Source of the DNA: Vibrio sp. MEBiC08052
Lineage (GTDB): Bacteria; Pseudomonadota; Gammaproteobacteria; Enterobacterales; Vibrionaceae
Length of the DNA: 64,000 nt
Reading direction: 5' to 3'
Assembly (NCBI RefSeq): GCF_001506075.1
Contig: NZ_KQ947475.1
Coordinates: forward strand, 2,858,631-2,922,630
Below, piece by piece: positions 1-8,462 of this stretch. Under the pieces are notes generated by a model. That model made no database searches, was not told the origin of the DNA, and was given only the letters and a program-made list of their open reading frames with translations. How positions within the stretch are numbered: the stretch's first letter is position 1; every line of letters begins with the position of its first letter. The position numbers and the translations under genes are program-made.

Positions 1-410
1 TGAAAGCCTTCCAATGGATTCACTTTCGTACTGGTCCGGATTCCGGGAACATTTTCCAGAAAGATATATTCCGGCTGATACCGTTCGACGAAACGCTGAA
101 ATTCGGCCAGCAACATCACACGATTGTCATTCTCAGGCCTGACCGTATTCTGTTTTGAAAACGGCTGGCAAGGCGCACAACCACAGAAAAGTTTAGGACC
201 ACGGATAGACTCGACTTTGTCGGCAATATTTTCTTCTGCGACTCCCCGGATATCACCTTCCAGAAAAGTCACCTGAGGGAAATTGAGCCGAAAAGTATTG
301 GCGGCATCGGCATCAAAATCCAATGCCAGCGTAAGCTCCAGTCCTGCTTGTTGGAACCCCCGGCTGGTACCGCCACATCCTGAGAAAAAATCAAAAACTC
401 TTATCGGCAT
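1..410 (-). CDS. DNA (cytosine-5-)methyltransferase, 3' part cut off by window edge
   Basis: The reverse strand reads 136 codons from an ATG at 410 to the window edge without a stop, so only the N-terminal third or so is present. It begins MPIRVFDFFSGCGG, the SAM-binding motif I of C5 cytosine methyltransferases. It continues with GCAPCQPFS (motif IV, with the catalytic Pro-Cys pair) and FLENVPG (motif VI, ENV). Enzymes of this family methylate C5 of cytosine in a short recognition site, either as part of a restriction-modification system or as solitary Dcm-like enzymes. A partner endonuclease, if any, would lie outside the window. Neighbours are a nucleotidyltransferase-HEPN protein and an Hcp-like gene, which suggests an accessory or defence locus. 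No strong Shine-Dalgarno sequence is seen close to the ATG. The family call is secure; the recognition sequence and system type cannot be read. Confidence 0.93.
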   Translation of the reverse strand, partial: MPIRVFDFFSGCGGTSRGFQQAGLELTLALDFDADAANTFRLNFPQVTFLEGDIRGVAEENIADKVESIRGPKLFCGCAPCQPFSKQNTVRPENDNRVMLLAEFQRFVERYQPEYIFLENVPGIRTSTKVNPLEGF

Positions 411-507
411 TTATTTATTTCACTAATTTAAACCTTAACGGATTATTTTAAGCCAACAACTAGCGCATGAAAAGAAAACAAACCTCACAACCGCCACACA
501 TTGAAAA

Positions 508-1401
508 TTAAGATAGCTGCGTATCCGGCAACATCACCGCCCGGCATACCGTCTCCGTCAGTGCCTTCAATTTTTCCACTTCCATCAATAAATAGGCCAG
601 TTCTTCCTTGGTGATCTCGTAATGTTCGGAATAGCGGGCCTCAATGTAGGCGCGTTGCAATCGCTGAAAACAGCGGCGATGAAATTTGTTCTCCATCGGG
701 AAGATATCGGCAAAGGCAATATCCTGCTGCGCACAAAGAGAACGGAGTTTTTTCAGACTATGGGTTTTCGGCAGGTAATTGGTACTCACGAGTAAGGTAC
801 AGGCAAATAGATGTTCGGTTGACTGATGGAGTAGAAAAGCTGCTTTTTTCAACCAGCGACGTTCAATCCCATCCTGAGCAAAAACAATAAACTGTTCCGC
901 ACTTTCCATCCATTGCCCATAATGCTTCTGCGCAATGGTTCGGTATTCTTCCGCCGTGAGGTTTCCCGGCATCACCAGCTCTTTCGGGGTACCGCTGAAC
1001 AGTTCAATCCCTTCTTCGCGGATATCCTGAAAGAAATAATGACCCCGTTGCAGAAACTGATTGACCTCATCCAGCGTATGCACGATCAATCCGAGCGGTG
1101 CGGAGGTCACTTTACGCTCGATCTGCTCTTCGGCCTGCGACCAGATGATATGCTCTTCCAGCAAATCGGCATGATTGACAATCACCAGTATATCGTAATC
1201 ACTCACATACCCATTGACGGGATCATCCACCCACGTTCCTTTGGCATGGCTGCCGAACAAAATAATTTTATGAATCCGAAACGATGATTTTCGCGTTTGT
1301 TTACCCTGTAGAAAATCGTCCAGCGTATCGCGCAGAATGGTCGAAATCATCTGGAGTTCGTGCTGTTTGAATTCAGGGAGATGATCGAGTGATGTTTTCA
1401 T
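508..1401 (-). CDS. Nucleotidyltransferase-HEPN fusion protein
   Basis: A 297-residue protein. The N-terminal half has a polymerase-beta type nucleotidyltransferase (MNT) signature: ILFGSHAKG with the GS pair at residues 50-51, then SDYD with acidic residues at 68 and 70. The C-terminal half (about 150-290) is helical and looks like a HEPN domain, in the order known from the MNT-HEPN fusion family. As separate genes, MNT and HEPN proteins form toxin-antitoxin pairs in which the MNT protein AMPylates the HEPN RNase. The function of the fused form is less clear. The open frame runs up to 1584, but those 61 extra codons look non-coding, so the ATG at 1401 (MKTSLDHLPE) is chosen. It is co-oriented with the upstream-lying methyltransferase on the minus strand, 97 bp away. 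The domain call is good; the biological role is inferred. Confidence 0.8.
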   Translation of the reverse strand: MKTSLDHLPEFKQHELQMISTILRDTLDDFLQGKQTRKSSFRIHKIILFGSHAKGTWVDDPVNGYVSDYDILVIVNHADLLEEHIIWSQAEEQIERKVTSAPLGLIVHTLDEVNQFLQRGHYFFQDIREEGIELFSGTPKELVMPGNLTAEEYRTIAQKHYGQWMESAEQFIVFAQDGIERRWLKKAAFLLHQSTEHLFACTLLVSTNYLPKTHSLKKLRSLCAQQDIAFADIFPMENKFHRRCFQRLQRAYIEARYSEHYEITKEELAYLLMEVEKLKALTETVCRAVMLPDTQLS

Positions 1402-1691
1402 GGCAACGGTATGGGTTGATTTGATTCGTAAACTGACATTGCTTTCAGTGTGACGGCTGGCCGGATAAATGTCTATTGCTAAGATGTGAAGTGCATCGAG
1501 GATAAAAGAAAATGAGTGGATGATGGCGTGATCCAGTGTTTTCGCACTCAAACACGAATCACCAATCCAAGTCAATCGGCTCAACTGAACACAAATCAGA
1601 CAGACCGGGCAAATTTTTACCCCGTGATTTTATCAGGTATAGTGCAACCTTTATTGTATGTGCAAAAGGGCATAAGAAGGAATTATCACCA

Positions 1692-2099
1692 ATGGCACAC
1701 ACTGCCTACCTGACTCTCAGAGGAGCAAAACAAGGACTAATTTCAGGCGGATGCAACACCAAAGACTCGATGGGGAACCGCTATCAGGAAAATCATACCG
1801 ACCAGATCACGGTACTGGCCTGTCACTTTTCAGTGAGAAAAGAACCGCATCAACATGGTTTGTCCCGCGATTCTGTCCACATTACCAAGCATATCGACAA
1901 GGCGACGCCACTTTTGGCAACCGCATTTGCCAGACAGGAATTCCTTTATGATGATAACTTTTCGAGTGAACCTTGGAAACAAATCGCAGATAAGATCATC
2001 AACCTCGCATTTCCTGATAAAAAACCGATACAGATATTGCTGGACTATAGGGATGAATCTAAAAATCGTGTTCCGACAAAAATTTTTGAGGAGTTCTAA
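1692..2099 (+). CDS. Hcp-like type VI secretion protein, shortened, with an unrelated C-terminal tail
   Basis: A 135-residue protein. Residues 1 to about 87 match the beginning of the Hcp/TssD tube protein family: MAHTAYLTLRG, KQGLISGGC, DQITVL, and the TKHIDKATPLL segment typical of this subfamily. A normal Hcp is about 160 residues and continues with the second half of its beta barrel. Here the homology appears to stop and about 45 different residues follow (WKQIADKIINLAFP and onward to IFEEF). The start is the ATG at 1692, preceded by AAGGA about ten bases upstream; the frame opens earlier at 1536 but without a good start signal. Its stop is immediately followed, with no gap, by the ATG of a small membrane protein. 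This layout resembles Hcp proteins carrying C-terminal effector parts beside an immunity gene. It may equally be a decayed hcp fused to the last codons of another gene. Confidence 0.7.
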   Translation: MAHTAYLTLRGAKQGLISGGCNTKDSMGNRYQENHTDQITVLACHFSVRKEPHQHGLSRDSVHITKHIDKATPLLATAFARQEFLYDDNFSSEPWKQIADKIINLAFPDKKPIQILLDYRDESKNRVPTKIFEEF

Positions 2100-2357
2100 A
2101 TGAAGAAAATATTTTGGGGCTGTTCTTTGTCTTTTTCGCTTTTGGGATTCTTATTGAGCTGTCTTGACGATATTGTGAGATCAGACATGCCCATCGCATA
2201 TCCAACCATCCATGACTACTTGTCGATAACACCAAGCTTCAGAGCTGTTCCTTATTCGGTCATCGGTTTTGTTTTCGGTAGTTTAATATTTCTCTTGTTT
2301 GTTCTTTTAAAGAAGCTAATTCAACAACGTACACAGTGGTCAACTGACCTGTTTTAA
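2100..2357 (+). CDS. Two-helix small membrane protein, candidate immunity protein
   Basis: An 85-residue protein whose ATG directly abuts the TAA of the Hcp-like gene, so the two are almost certainly translated from one message. GAGGAG just upstream of the stop (around 2088-2093) supplies a ribosome binding site. A hydrophobic segment at residues 4-21 (containing LLGFLLSC) could be a signal anchor or a lipoprotein-like signal. A second strong membrane helix lies at about 52-71 (VIGFVFGSLIFLLFVLLKK), followed by a basic end. No family is recognised. Position and membrane topology fit an immunity protein against a membrane- or periplasm-acting T6SS toxin, but this is inference from context only. 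Confidence 0.6.
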   Translation: MKKIFWGCSLSFSLLGFLLSCLDDIVRSDMPIAYPTIHDYLSITPSFRAVPYSVIGFVFGSLIFLLFVLLKKLIQQRTQWSTDLF

Positions 2358-2371
2358 GAATAAAAACCAAC

Positions 2372-2408
2372 AAAAATGGCAGCAACCACATCGATTACCG
2401 CCATTTTA
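2372..2408. terminator. Candidate bidirectional terminator between the Hcp/immunity pair and glmS
   Basis: AAAATGGC at 2373-2380 pairs with GCCATTTT at 2400-2407 across a 19-base loop. Read on the minus strand the right arm is followed by TTTTTG, so it could end glmS. On the plus strand it follows the immunity-candidate gene. The loop is longer than usual, so confidence is moderate. Confidence 0.5.
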
Positions 2409-2445
2409 GTATGATACTTTAATACTTAGTATGAAACTTTAATAC
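2406..2445. repeat. Two abutting 20-bp tandem repeats downstream of glmS
   Basis: Positions 2406-2425 and 2426-2445 are 20-bp copies (TTAGTATGAWACTTTAATAC) that differ at one base. They lie 34-74 bases past the glmS stop codon, next to the position where Tn7-family elements insert. They could be transposase binding sites of an element end or a simple slippage duplication. Confidence 0.85.
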
Positions 2446-2479
2446 TCTCCTACACAACAATATTTCCGGCACCTAATCC

Positions 2480-4312
2480 TTACTCAACAGTAACCGCTTT
2501 TGCTAAGTTACGTGGCTGATCGACGTCTGTGCCTTTGATTAACGCGACGTGATAAGACAGCAGCTGCATGGGGACGGTGTAGAATATCGGAGCCGTGATT
2601 TCGTGGACGTGCGGCATCTTGATGATCTTCATCCCCTCACTGTCTTCAAAACCGGCTTTCTCATCAGCGAAAACATAGAGCAAGCCGCCACGGGCCCGGA
2701 CTTCTTCTACGTTGGATTTCAGTTTTTCCAGTAGGTCATTGTTCGGTGCAATCACAACGACAGGCATATCTGCATCGATCAATGCCAGCGGGCCATGTTT
2801 TAGCTCTCCGGCCGCATAAGCTTCGGCATGAATGTAAGAAATTTCTTTGAGTTTCAATGCGGCTTCCATAGCAATCGGATAATACTCGCCACGACCTAAG
2901 AAAAGGGTGTGGTTCTTATCTGCAAAATCTTCCGCCAGTGCTTCAATTGCCTTATCAAAGGCTAAAGCACTTTCGATCTGAACGGGTAATTCATGGATCG
3001 CTTGCACGATGTCGGCTTCTTTTTCAGCATCGATATTGCCTTTCTGACGGCCTAAGCCGACCACCAACATCAGCATCGCGGCCAACTGAGTGGTAAATGC
3101 TTTGGTGGATGCCACACCGATTTCTGTGCCGGCACGGGTCATAAATGCAAAATCGGATTCACGTACCAGAGAGGAACCGGACACATTACAAATCGTCATC
3201 GCGGCCATATAGCCTTTTTCTTTTGCGATGCGTAAGGCTGCCAGTGTATCCGCGGTTTCTCCAGACTGAGATAAGGTAATCAGCAGGCTGTTGGGGCGAA
3301 CCACAAATTTACGGTATCTGAACTCGGAGGCGATTTCGACATCACAACTGACACCAGCCAATGACTCAAACCAGTATCGGGCTGCCATACCAGAGTTATA
3401 TGATGTCCCGCACGCAATGATCTGAACGTGTTCAACTTTACTCAAAATCTCTTTCGCATGAGTGCCAATACTGTCGATAATCACCGAGTTGTGCGTTACC
3501 CGACCTTCCATTGTTTGTTTCAGTGCGTTCGGCTGTTCAAAAATTTCTTTTTGCATAAAGTGACGATATTGACCTTTATCGCCGGCATCATGTTCCGCAT
3601 TCGATTCGATGATCTCACGTTCAACCTGATTGCCTTGTTCATCAAAAACGGTCACACTTCTGCGGGTAATCTCGGCGACATCCCCTTCTTCAAGGTACAT
3701 AAAGCGACGCGTCACACTTAATAAAGCCAGTTGGTCCGAAGCCAGAAAGTTTTCACCGACCCCAAATCCAATCACAATCGGGCTACCTGAACGTGCCACA
3801 ACCAAACGGCTGGGATCACGACTATCAAGCACAACCGTGCCATATGCCCCTTCGAGCTGCTTGGCGGTTTTCTGCAGGGCTTCAACCAGTGATTCACTTT
3901 GGCGCAATTCCCATTCAACTAAGTGAGCAATGACTTCTGTATCAGTCTGAGACTCAAAGACGTAGCCTCGGCTTTGGAGTAGTTCTCGCAGGACCTCATG
4001 GTTTTCAATAATCCCATTGTGTACAACAGCAATATCACCGGAAACATGAGGATGGGCATTGATTTCAGACGGTTCGCCATGCGTCGCCCAGCGAGTATGT
4101 GCAATACCCGTCCCCCCAATCACATTGGCATCACTGACGGCATCGGCCAGCGCCTGCACTTTGCCAAGGCGGCGAATCCGGGTGCAATGGTTTTGCTCAT
4201 CAACAATTGCAACCCCTGCCGAATCATAACCCCGGTATTCCAGACGACGTAGCCCTTCAACTAAGATTTCTGCAATATCACGCTGTGCCACAGCACCAAC
4301 AATTCCACACAT
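2480..4312 (-). CDS. glmS: Glutamine-fructose-6-phosphate aminotransferase (isomerizing)
   Basis: A 610-residue enzyme of normal family length that makes glucosamine-6-phosphate from fructose-6-phosphate and glutamine, the first step to UDP-GlcNAc for peptidoglycan and LPS. After removal of Met, Cys2 of MCGIVGAV is the N-terminal nucleophile of the glutaminase domain (about 1-240). Two SIS sugar-isomerase domains follow; CGTSYNSG and [10 protein letters not shown] are visible in the first. The C-terminus [13 protein letters not shown] is the conserved end whose coding sequence is recognised by TnsD in Tn7-type transposition. A DeoR-family regulator lies 82 bases upstream on the same strand, which suggests a common unit or linked control. 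The identification is secure. Confidence 0.98.
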   Translation of the reverse strand: MCGIVGAVAQRDIAEILVEGLRRLEYRGYDSAGVAIVDEQNHCTRIRRLGKVQALADAVSDANVIGGTGIAHTRWATHGEPSEINAHPHVSGDIAVVHNGIIENHEVLRELLQSRGYVFESQTDTEVIAHLVEWELRQSESLVEALQKTAKQLEGAYGTVVLDSRDPSRLVVARSGSPIVIGFGVGENFLASDQLALLSVTRRFMYLEEGDVAEITRRSVTVFDEQGNQVEREIIESNAEHDAGDKGQYRHFMQKEIFEQPNALKQTMEGRVTHNSVIIDSIGTHAKEILSKVEHVQIIACGTSYNSGMAARYWFESLAGVSCDVEIASEFRYRKFVVRPNSLLITLSQSGETADTLAALRIAKEKGYMAAMTICNVSGSSLVRESDFAFMTRAGTEIGVASTKAFTTQLAAMLMLVVGLGRQKGNIDAEKEADIVQAIHELPVQIESALAFDKAIEALAEDFADKNHTLFLGRGEYYPIAMEAALKLKEISYIHAEAYAAGELKHGPLALIDADMPVVVIAPNNDLLEKLKSNVEEVRARGGLLYVFADEKAGFEDSEGMKIIKMPHVHEITAPIFYTVPMQLLSYHVALIKGTDVDQPRNLAKAVTVE

Positions 4313-4394
4313 AATTCATAACTCCACTTAAATTTCAATATGTTCTGCTCCGACAAAAAAGCGCTTAAGTCCGCGCCATTCTCATCCGAACCAT

Positions 4395-5165
4395 TTAATT
4401 CACTTTAGTTTGAATCACTCTCACCTGATTGGCTTCGATCATAGCCACTTGCTCATCCGTAATATTGCTATCGGTCACTAGCACATCAATTTGATCCCAG
4501 CCCAACTCAAGGTTCGGAATTTTGCGGCCAATCTTGTCTGATTCAGCCATTACCACAACTTCACGAGAAACTTCAGCCATCACACGACTGAGCCCTGTCA
4601 GCTCATTGAATGTGGTCGTCCCCCGTGACAAATCAATCCCGTCACATCCGATGAATAACTGATCAAAATCGTAAGAACGTAACACCGACTCGGCAACCTG
4701 CCCCTGAAATGATTCAGAGTGCGGATCCCAAGTTCCTCCCGTCATTAATAATGTTGGTTCGTTTTCCAACTCATGCAGGGCATTGGCAATTTGAAGCGTG
4801 TTCGTCATCACAACTAAGCCACGCTTTTCATTTAATTGCGGGATCAACGCTGTGGTTGTACCTCCGCTATCGATGACGATACGGTGATGATCACGAATCA
4901 ATTTTGCGGCTTCCCGAGCGAGAAATATCTTTTGAATCGAAACATTTTTATCAAATTCATCTGCGACAACTTCTTTCGGCAGAGAAATCGCACCGCCATA
5001 ACGTCTGAGCAACAGACCATTTTTTTCTAAAGAGGATAGGTCCTTGCGAATCGTGACTTCTGAAGTATGAAATCGTTCAGAAAGCAGTTCGACACTCACC
5101 TCTCCCATTTGATTGACGAGTTGAACAATTTCATGACGCCTGACTTGTGTGTTTCGTTTCAGCAT
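4395..5165 (-). CDS. DeoR-family transcriptional regulator upstream of glmS
   Basis: A 256-residue protein with an N-terminal winged HTH (RHEIVQLVNQMGEVSVELLS through VTIRKDLSSLEKNGLLLRRYGG, about residues 10-60). A DeoR sensor domain follows (about 75-235), with the sugar-phosphate-binding DSGGTT at about 100 and SDKIGR near 208. Regulators of this family respond to phosphorylated sugars. It precedes glmS on the same strand with 82 bases between them, so an amino-sugar or hexose-phosphate role, including control of glmS, is a reasonable inference. The intergenic stretch carries a weak GCGC/GCGC hairpin followed by T6 on the minus strand (4355-4376), possibly a partial terminator. Divergent pykF lies 439 bases away. 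Confidence 0.88.
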   Translation of the reverse strand: MLKRNTQVRRHEIVQLVNQMGEVSVELLSERFHTSEVTIRKDLSSLEKNGLLLRRYGGAISLPKEVVADEFDKNVSIQKIFLAREAAKLIRDHHRIVIDSGGTTTALIPQLNEKRGLVVMTNTLQIANALHELENEPTLLMTGGTWDPHSESFQGQVAESVLRSYDFDQLFIGCDGIDLSRGTTTFNELTGLSRVMAEVSREVVVMAESDKIGRKIPNLELGWDQIDVLVTDSNITDEQVAMIEANQVRVIQTKVN

Positions 5166-5604
5166 AAATTAAAAAGCAATTAAGTTTCGATATGAAACAT
5201 ATAATAATCAATTCGAAATATTCCTGTCTATTTATTTCGATAATAAAAATTAATCTTTCATGCTAAAACATTGTTCTAAGACAATTCTTAGACCGTGATA
5301 TTCCATTCATTCGGTGTTAGAATTCCGCTCGGTAAAAGTAAGAAAATTACAAAATTGAATGTAAACTTACTGAAAAACCACCTCGTAACGGCTAAAACAT
5401 AAGAGCCTTGCGTGGTTTTTACGCAAAACAAGCGGTTATATGTAGTTATAAAATGACCGTTTTGTTGAAAGAGTTTCAGCTTTAAAGTGTATTTGACAGA
5501 GAGAAGCAATCCGGCACTTCAAGAGAAAAAGACAAGGGCCACTGACTGCACTTTACGGCACTCATTATCTTTCAAATTGATACAATTATCGGAGAGTATT
5601 TTCC
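5166..5604 (+). promoter_or_regulatory. Long structured leader/promoter region between the DeoR gene and pykF
   Basis: This is a 439-bp AT-rich divergent intergenic region with no convincing ORF. It contains an inverted repeat AAAAACCAC (5373-5381) / GTGGTTTTT (5412-5420). Inside it is nested GGCT (5390-5393) / AGCC (5404-5407). A T-run in the right arm gives it a terminator-like look 180 bases before the pykF start. A second, imperfect pairing joins AACAAGCGGT (about 5427-5436) and ACCGTTTTGTT (about 5457-5467). GGAGAG at 5591-5596 is the pykF ribosome binding site. The structure could be a transcription attenuator, or a terminator of a short leader RNA. Confidence 0.45.
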
Positions 5605-7017
5605 ATGAAGAAGACCAAAATCGTTTGTACGATTGGCCCTAAAACTGAATCCGTAGAGAAACTAACAGAACTTGTCAACGCTGGCATGAATGTCATGCGT
5701 CTCAACTTCTCTCACGGTGACTACGAAGAGCATGGAACTCGTATTGTGAACTTTCGTCAGGTGATGAAAAACCTTGGCAAGACATTGGCAATTTTGCTGG
5801 ATACCAAAGGACCGGAAATCCGCACAACGAAGCTAGAAAATGGTGAAGATGTCGATCTCGTCGCAGGACAAACATTTACCTTTACGACAGATACAACCGT
5901 CATCGGTAACCAAGAACGAGTTGCTGTAACTTACTCAGGTTTCGCACAAGATTTAAGTATTGGTAATACCATTCTGGTCGATGATGGCCTGCTTGAAATG
6001 AAAGTGCTCGAAAAAACAGAAACTGAAGTGACCTGCCAGGTTCTCAACAATGGTGCTTTAGGCGAAAACAAAGGGGTTAACTTACCCGGAGTTTCAGTCA
6101 AACTGCCAGCACTGTCAGACAAAGATAAATCTGACCTGAAATTCGGTTGTGAACAAGGCGTTGACTTTGTTGCTGCTTCATTCATCCGTAAAGCAGACGA
6201 TGTGCGTGAAATTCGTGAGTTCCTTGCAGCGCATGGCGGTCAAGATATTCAGATCATTTCTAAAATTGAAAACCAAGAAGGTGTTGATAATTTCGATGAA
6301 ATTCTCGAACTTTCTGACGGTATCATGGTTGCGCGTGGAGATCTGGGGGTTGAAATCCCGGCAGAAGAAGTCATTTTTGCTCAGAAAATGATGATCGAAA
6401 AATGTAACCGAGCCAGAAAAGTGGTCATTACTGCAACTCAAATGCTCGATTCTATGATTAAAAATCCACGTCCGACTCGTGCAGAAGCTGGTGACGTTGC
6501 AAACGCAATCATGGATGGTACTGATGCTGTGATGCTGTCCGGTGAAACGGCAAAAGGTAAATACCCGGTAGAAGCTGTACGCATGATGGCTCAAATCGCT
6601 GCTCGTACAGACAGTGCTCAAAAAGCCGAGCTGAGTACTCGACTCGACAGCCCTCGTCTGAGAATTACAGAAGCCGTGTGTAAAGGTGCGGTTGATACAG
6701 CTGAAAAACTGGCTGCACCACTAATCGTTGTTGCAACTGAAGGTGGTAAATCAGCGCGTTCTGTCAGAAAATACTTCCCGACAGCACACATCATCGCTTT
6801 GACTACCAACCAGAAAACTGCGGCACAATTAGTCTTAACGAGAGGTGTAACGCCAATCGTTGTTGAATCAATTGCTAGCACAGATGACTTCTATATCTCA
6901 GGTAAAAAATTGGCTCTGGAAACAGAACTGGGTCGCAAAGGAGATATCGTAGTGATGGTTTCCGGTGCATTAGTCGCTTCAGGAACAACCAACACTGCAT
7001 CGGTTCATGTACTGTAA
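5605..7017 (+). CDS. pykF: Pyruvate kinase, PykF type
   Basis: A 470-residue protein, exactly the length typical of fructose-1,6-bisphosphate-activated type I pyruvate kinase. It opens [16 protein letters not shown]. Substrate and metal-binding motifs [17 protein letters not shown] and the signature around [13 protein letters not shown] (catalytic Lys) with [12 protein letters not shown] are visible. TATQMLDSM and the [11 protein letters not shown] loop follow, then the allosteric C domain. It converts phosphoenolpyruvate and ADP to pyruvate and ATP in the last step of glycolysis. It is a single-gene unit with a long structured leader and a strong terminator. The identification is secure. Confidence 0.97.
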   Translation: MKKTKIVCTIGPKTESVEKLTELVNAGMNVMRLNFSHGDYEEHGTRIVNFRQVMKNLGKTLAILLDTKGPEIRTTKLENGEDVDLVAGQTFTFTTDTTVIGNQERVAVTYSGFAQDLSIGNTILVDDGLLEMKVLEKTETEVTCQVLNNGALGENKGVNLPGVSVKLPALSDKDKSDLKFGCEQGVDFVAASFIRKADDVREIREFLAAHGGQDIQIISKIENQEGVDNFDEILELSDGIMVARGDLGVEIPAEEVIFAQKMMIEKCNRARKVVITATQMLDSMIKNPRPTRAEAGDVANAIMDGTDAVMLSGETAKGKYPVEAVRMMAQIAARTDSAQKAELSTRLDSPRLRITEAVCKGAVDTAEKLAAPLIVVATEGGKSARSVRKYFPTAHIIALTTNQKTAAQLVLTRGVTPIVVESIASTDDFYISGKKLALETELGRKGDIVVMVSGALVASGTTNTASVHVL

Positions 7018-7054
7018 TTGAGCTGTTCATGTTCCGTTCAGAAAAGCGGTAAAC

Positions 7055-7084
7055 AAACGGGGCGCAGAAGCGCCCCGTTTTCTT
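7055..7084 (+). terminator. Rho-independent terminator of pykF
   Basis: AAACGGGGCG (7055-7064), loop CAGAAG, CGCCCCGTTT (7071-7080), then TCTTT. This is a ten-base perfect stem with strong G+C, 38 bases after the pykF stop. Confidence 0.92.
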
Positions 7085-7432
7085 TGACTTTCGTCGAACT
7101 TACCAACCGAAAAATTCTTTATTATGTGTATTCAACAGTAATACCATCGGTAAAAAATACAGTGCACTCAATTTTATACCGAGGATCACTAAGGAACCGA
7201 TTGTTAATCTCACCAGAAAATGATTCAACATACTACTTAGCCTCATTTGCCCAGTATTTTGATTTCCTTATAATATTTCTTTTACTTCTCTTTAGATGGG
7301 TAAAATTGTTGTTCCGGTCAACGCTGGGGCGATCATTCAATAAGGCTGGTAGTATACCAACTTTGAGAGATTGCTCAATATTCAACCAATATTAAACTTT
7401 CGTCTAAGAGCGACTGATGCAGACCAACCGGA
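7085..7432. other. Gene-free stretch after pykF
   Basis: About 350 bp of AT-rich sequence between the pykF terminator and the 3' end of the SIMPL-domain gene. An open frame continues through it on the plus strand, but it has no start signal, low-complexity composition and no recognisable domain, so it is not called. Nothing else is seen. Confidence 0.5.
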
Positions 7433-8113
7433 TTAGTTCAATCGATATAACACATCAACACTGTCGCTGATCACAATCGTCTTATCCTGATAATCCTGTA
7501 AACCTTCTTTCTCATTCATGGAAACAGCACGCATCATCATCGGCTTGTCTTGCTGGGAATGGTAATCAACTTGCCATACAGGGCCAAGTGTCCGTTTAAA
7601 TCCTTTCGCAATCGAAAGGGCTTTTGTTGATGCATCTTGAATCGCTTTATCTCGCGCCTGAGCCTGATATCTCTGATGATCTTTCACTTGAAGCGTAATG
7701 CGATCAATCCGGTTAATACCAGACTCCAGCGCTGCATCTAAAAATTCATTCAGCTTATCCAACTGTTCAACGGACACAGTGACACGCCGACTCGCCCGGT
7801 AGCCAACGAGTTCAGGCTTGCCTTCGTCAGGATAATGATACTGGGGAGCAAGCGATAAATTAGAACTGGAAATTTGTTCAGCTTTGGCACCCAACGCCTG
7901 TAACTGTTCTGAGAATTGGCGAACAACCGTATCGACACTCTCTTTCGCCTGTTCGGCATTCAGCGTCGATTGCTCAACCTGAACAGAAAAGACAGCTCGG
8001 TCAGGTACCACTGTTACTTCACCAAATCCGGTTACAGATATATGTGGGAAATTCACTTCCGCTGCATAACCGTGTAGACAAAACATCATTAAACTCAGAA
8101 TCATCAACCGCAT
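7433..8113 (-). CDS. Periplasmic SIMPL-domain (DUF541, YggE-like) protein
   Basis: A 226-residue protein with an N-terminal signal peptide (MRLMILSLMMFCLHGYAA, cleavage around residue 18). A SIMPL/DUF541 domain fills the rest: ISVTGFGEVTVVPDRAVFSVQVEQ, then the helical SVDTVVRQFSEQLQALG, and YRASRRVTVSVEQLDKLNEFLDAAL. E. coli YggE of this family is linked to lower oxidative stress, but a biochemical activity is not established. The ATG at 8113 is preferred over an upstream in-frame GTG (8128) because GGGAG lies about ten bases ahead of it. It is a monocistronic unit. Confidence 0.88.
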   Translation of the reverse strand: MRLMILSLMMFCLHGYAAEVNFPHISVTGFGEVTVVPDRAVFSVQVEQSTLNAEQAKESVDTVVRQFSEQLQALGAKAEQISSSNLSLAPQYHYPDEGKPELVGYRASRRVTVSVEQLDKLNEFLDAALESGINRIDRITLQVKDHQRYQAQARDKAIQDASTKALSIAKGFKRTLGPVWQVDYHSQQDKPMMMRAVSMNEKEGLQDYQDKTIVISDSVDVLYRLN

Positions 8114-8417
8114 AATCTTCACTCCCACATAAACATATTAAGGGTTATCCCCAAATCGTAGAATTCATACGCTGAATCCTTATTTTGAAGTCACTTAGGT
8201 ATTCAATCATAGGATAATTTGATTGTAATTAGATCTGATTGTGACAAAAATAACAAAACGCTAACGACAGGCTTAAATAGCAACACACCGTTCCAATTGT
8301 TGGATATATTGTGTCCCTGTTACTTTGCATAAATCAATACACCACACCATCAGCAACCGCTTACTGCCGGAAAAAAGTAATGCTGAGTACGTCACGTCGA
8401 TAACACATTTCAGCCAT
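8114..8417. other. Intergenic region between the SIMPL gene and mscS
   Basis: About 300 bp that presumably holds the SIMPL gene promoter on the minus strand. No ORF, repeat or RNA gene is recognised. Confidence 0.4.
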
Positions 8418-8446
8418 AAAAAAGCGGTGTATGACGACACCGCTTT
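8418..8446 (-). terminator. Rho-independent terminator of mscS
   Basis: Ten-base perfect stem AAAGCGGTGT (8421-8430) / ACACCGCTTT (8437-8446) with a six-base loop. On the minus strand it is followed by a T-run, 16 bases after the mscS stop. Confidence 0.92.
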
Positions 8447-8462
8447 GCTCAAGAAAGTCTGA

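Noticed and set aside
508..1584. Full-length open frame of the MNT-HEPN gene from 1584
   Set aside because: The first 61 codons have no domain content and run through what looks like the upstream region; ATG at 1401 fits the nucleotidyltransferase fold better.
5288..5509. 73-codon minus-strand ORF in the pykF leader
   Set aside because: It overlaps the hairpins, has no ribosome binding site and no domain; better read as leader sequence.
7018..7395. 125-codon open frame after pykF on the plus strand
   Set aside because: It starts at the pykF stop without its own start signal, runs through the terminator and has low-complexity composition.
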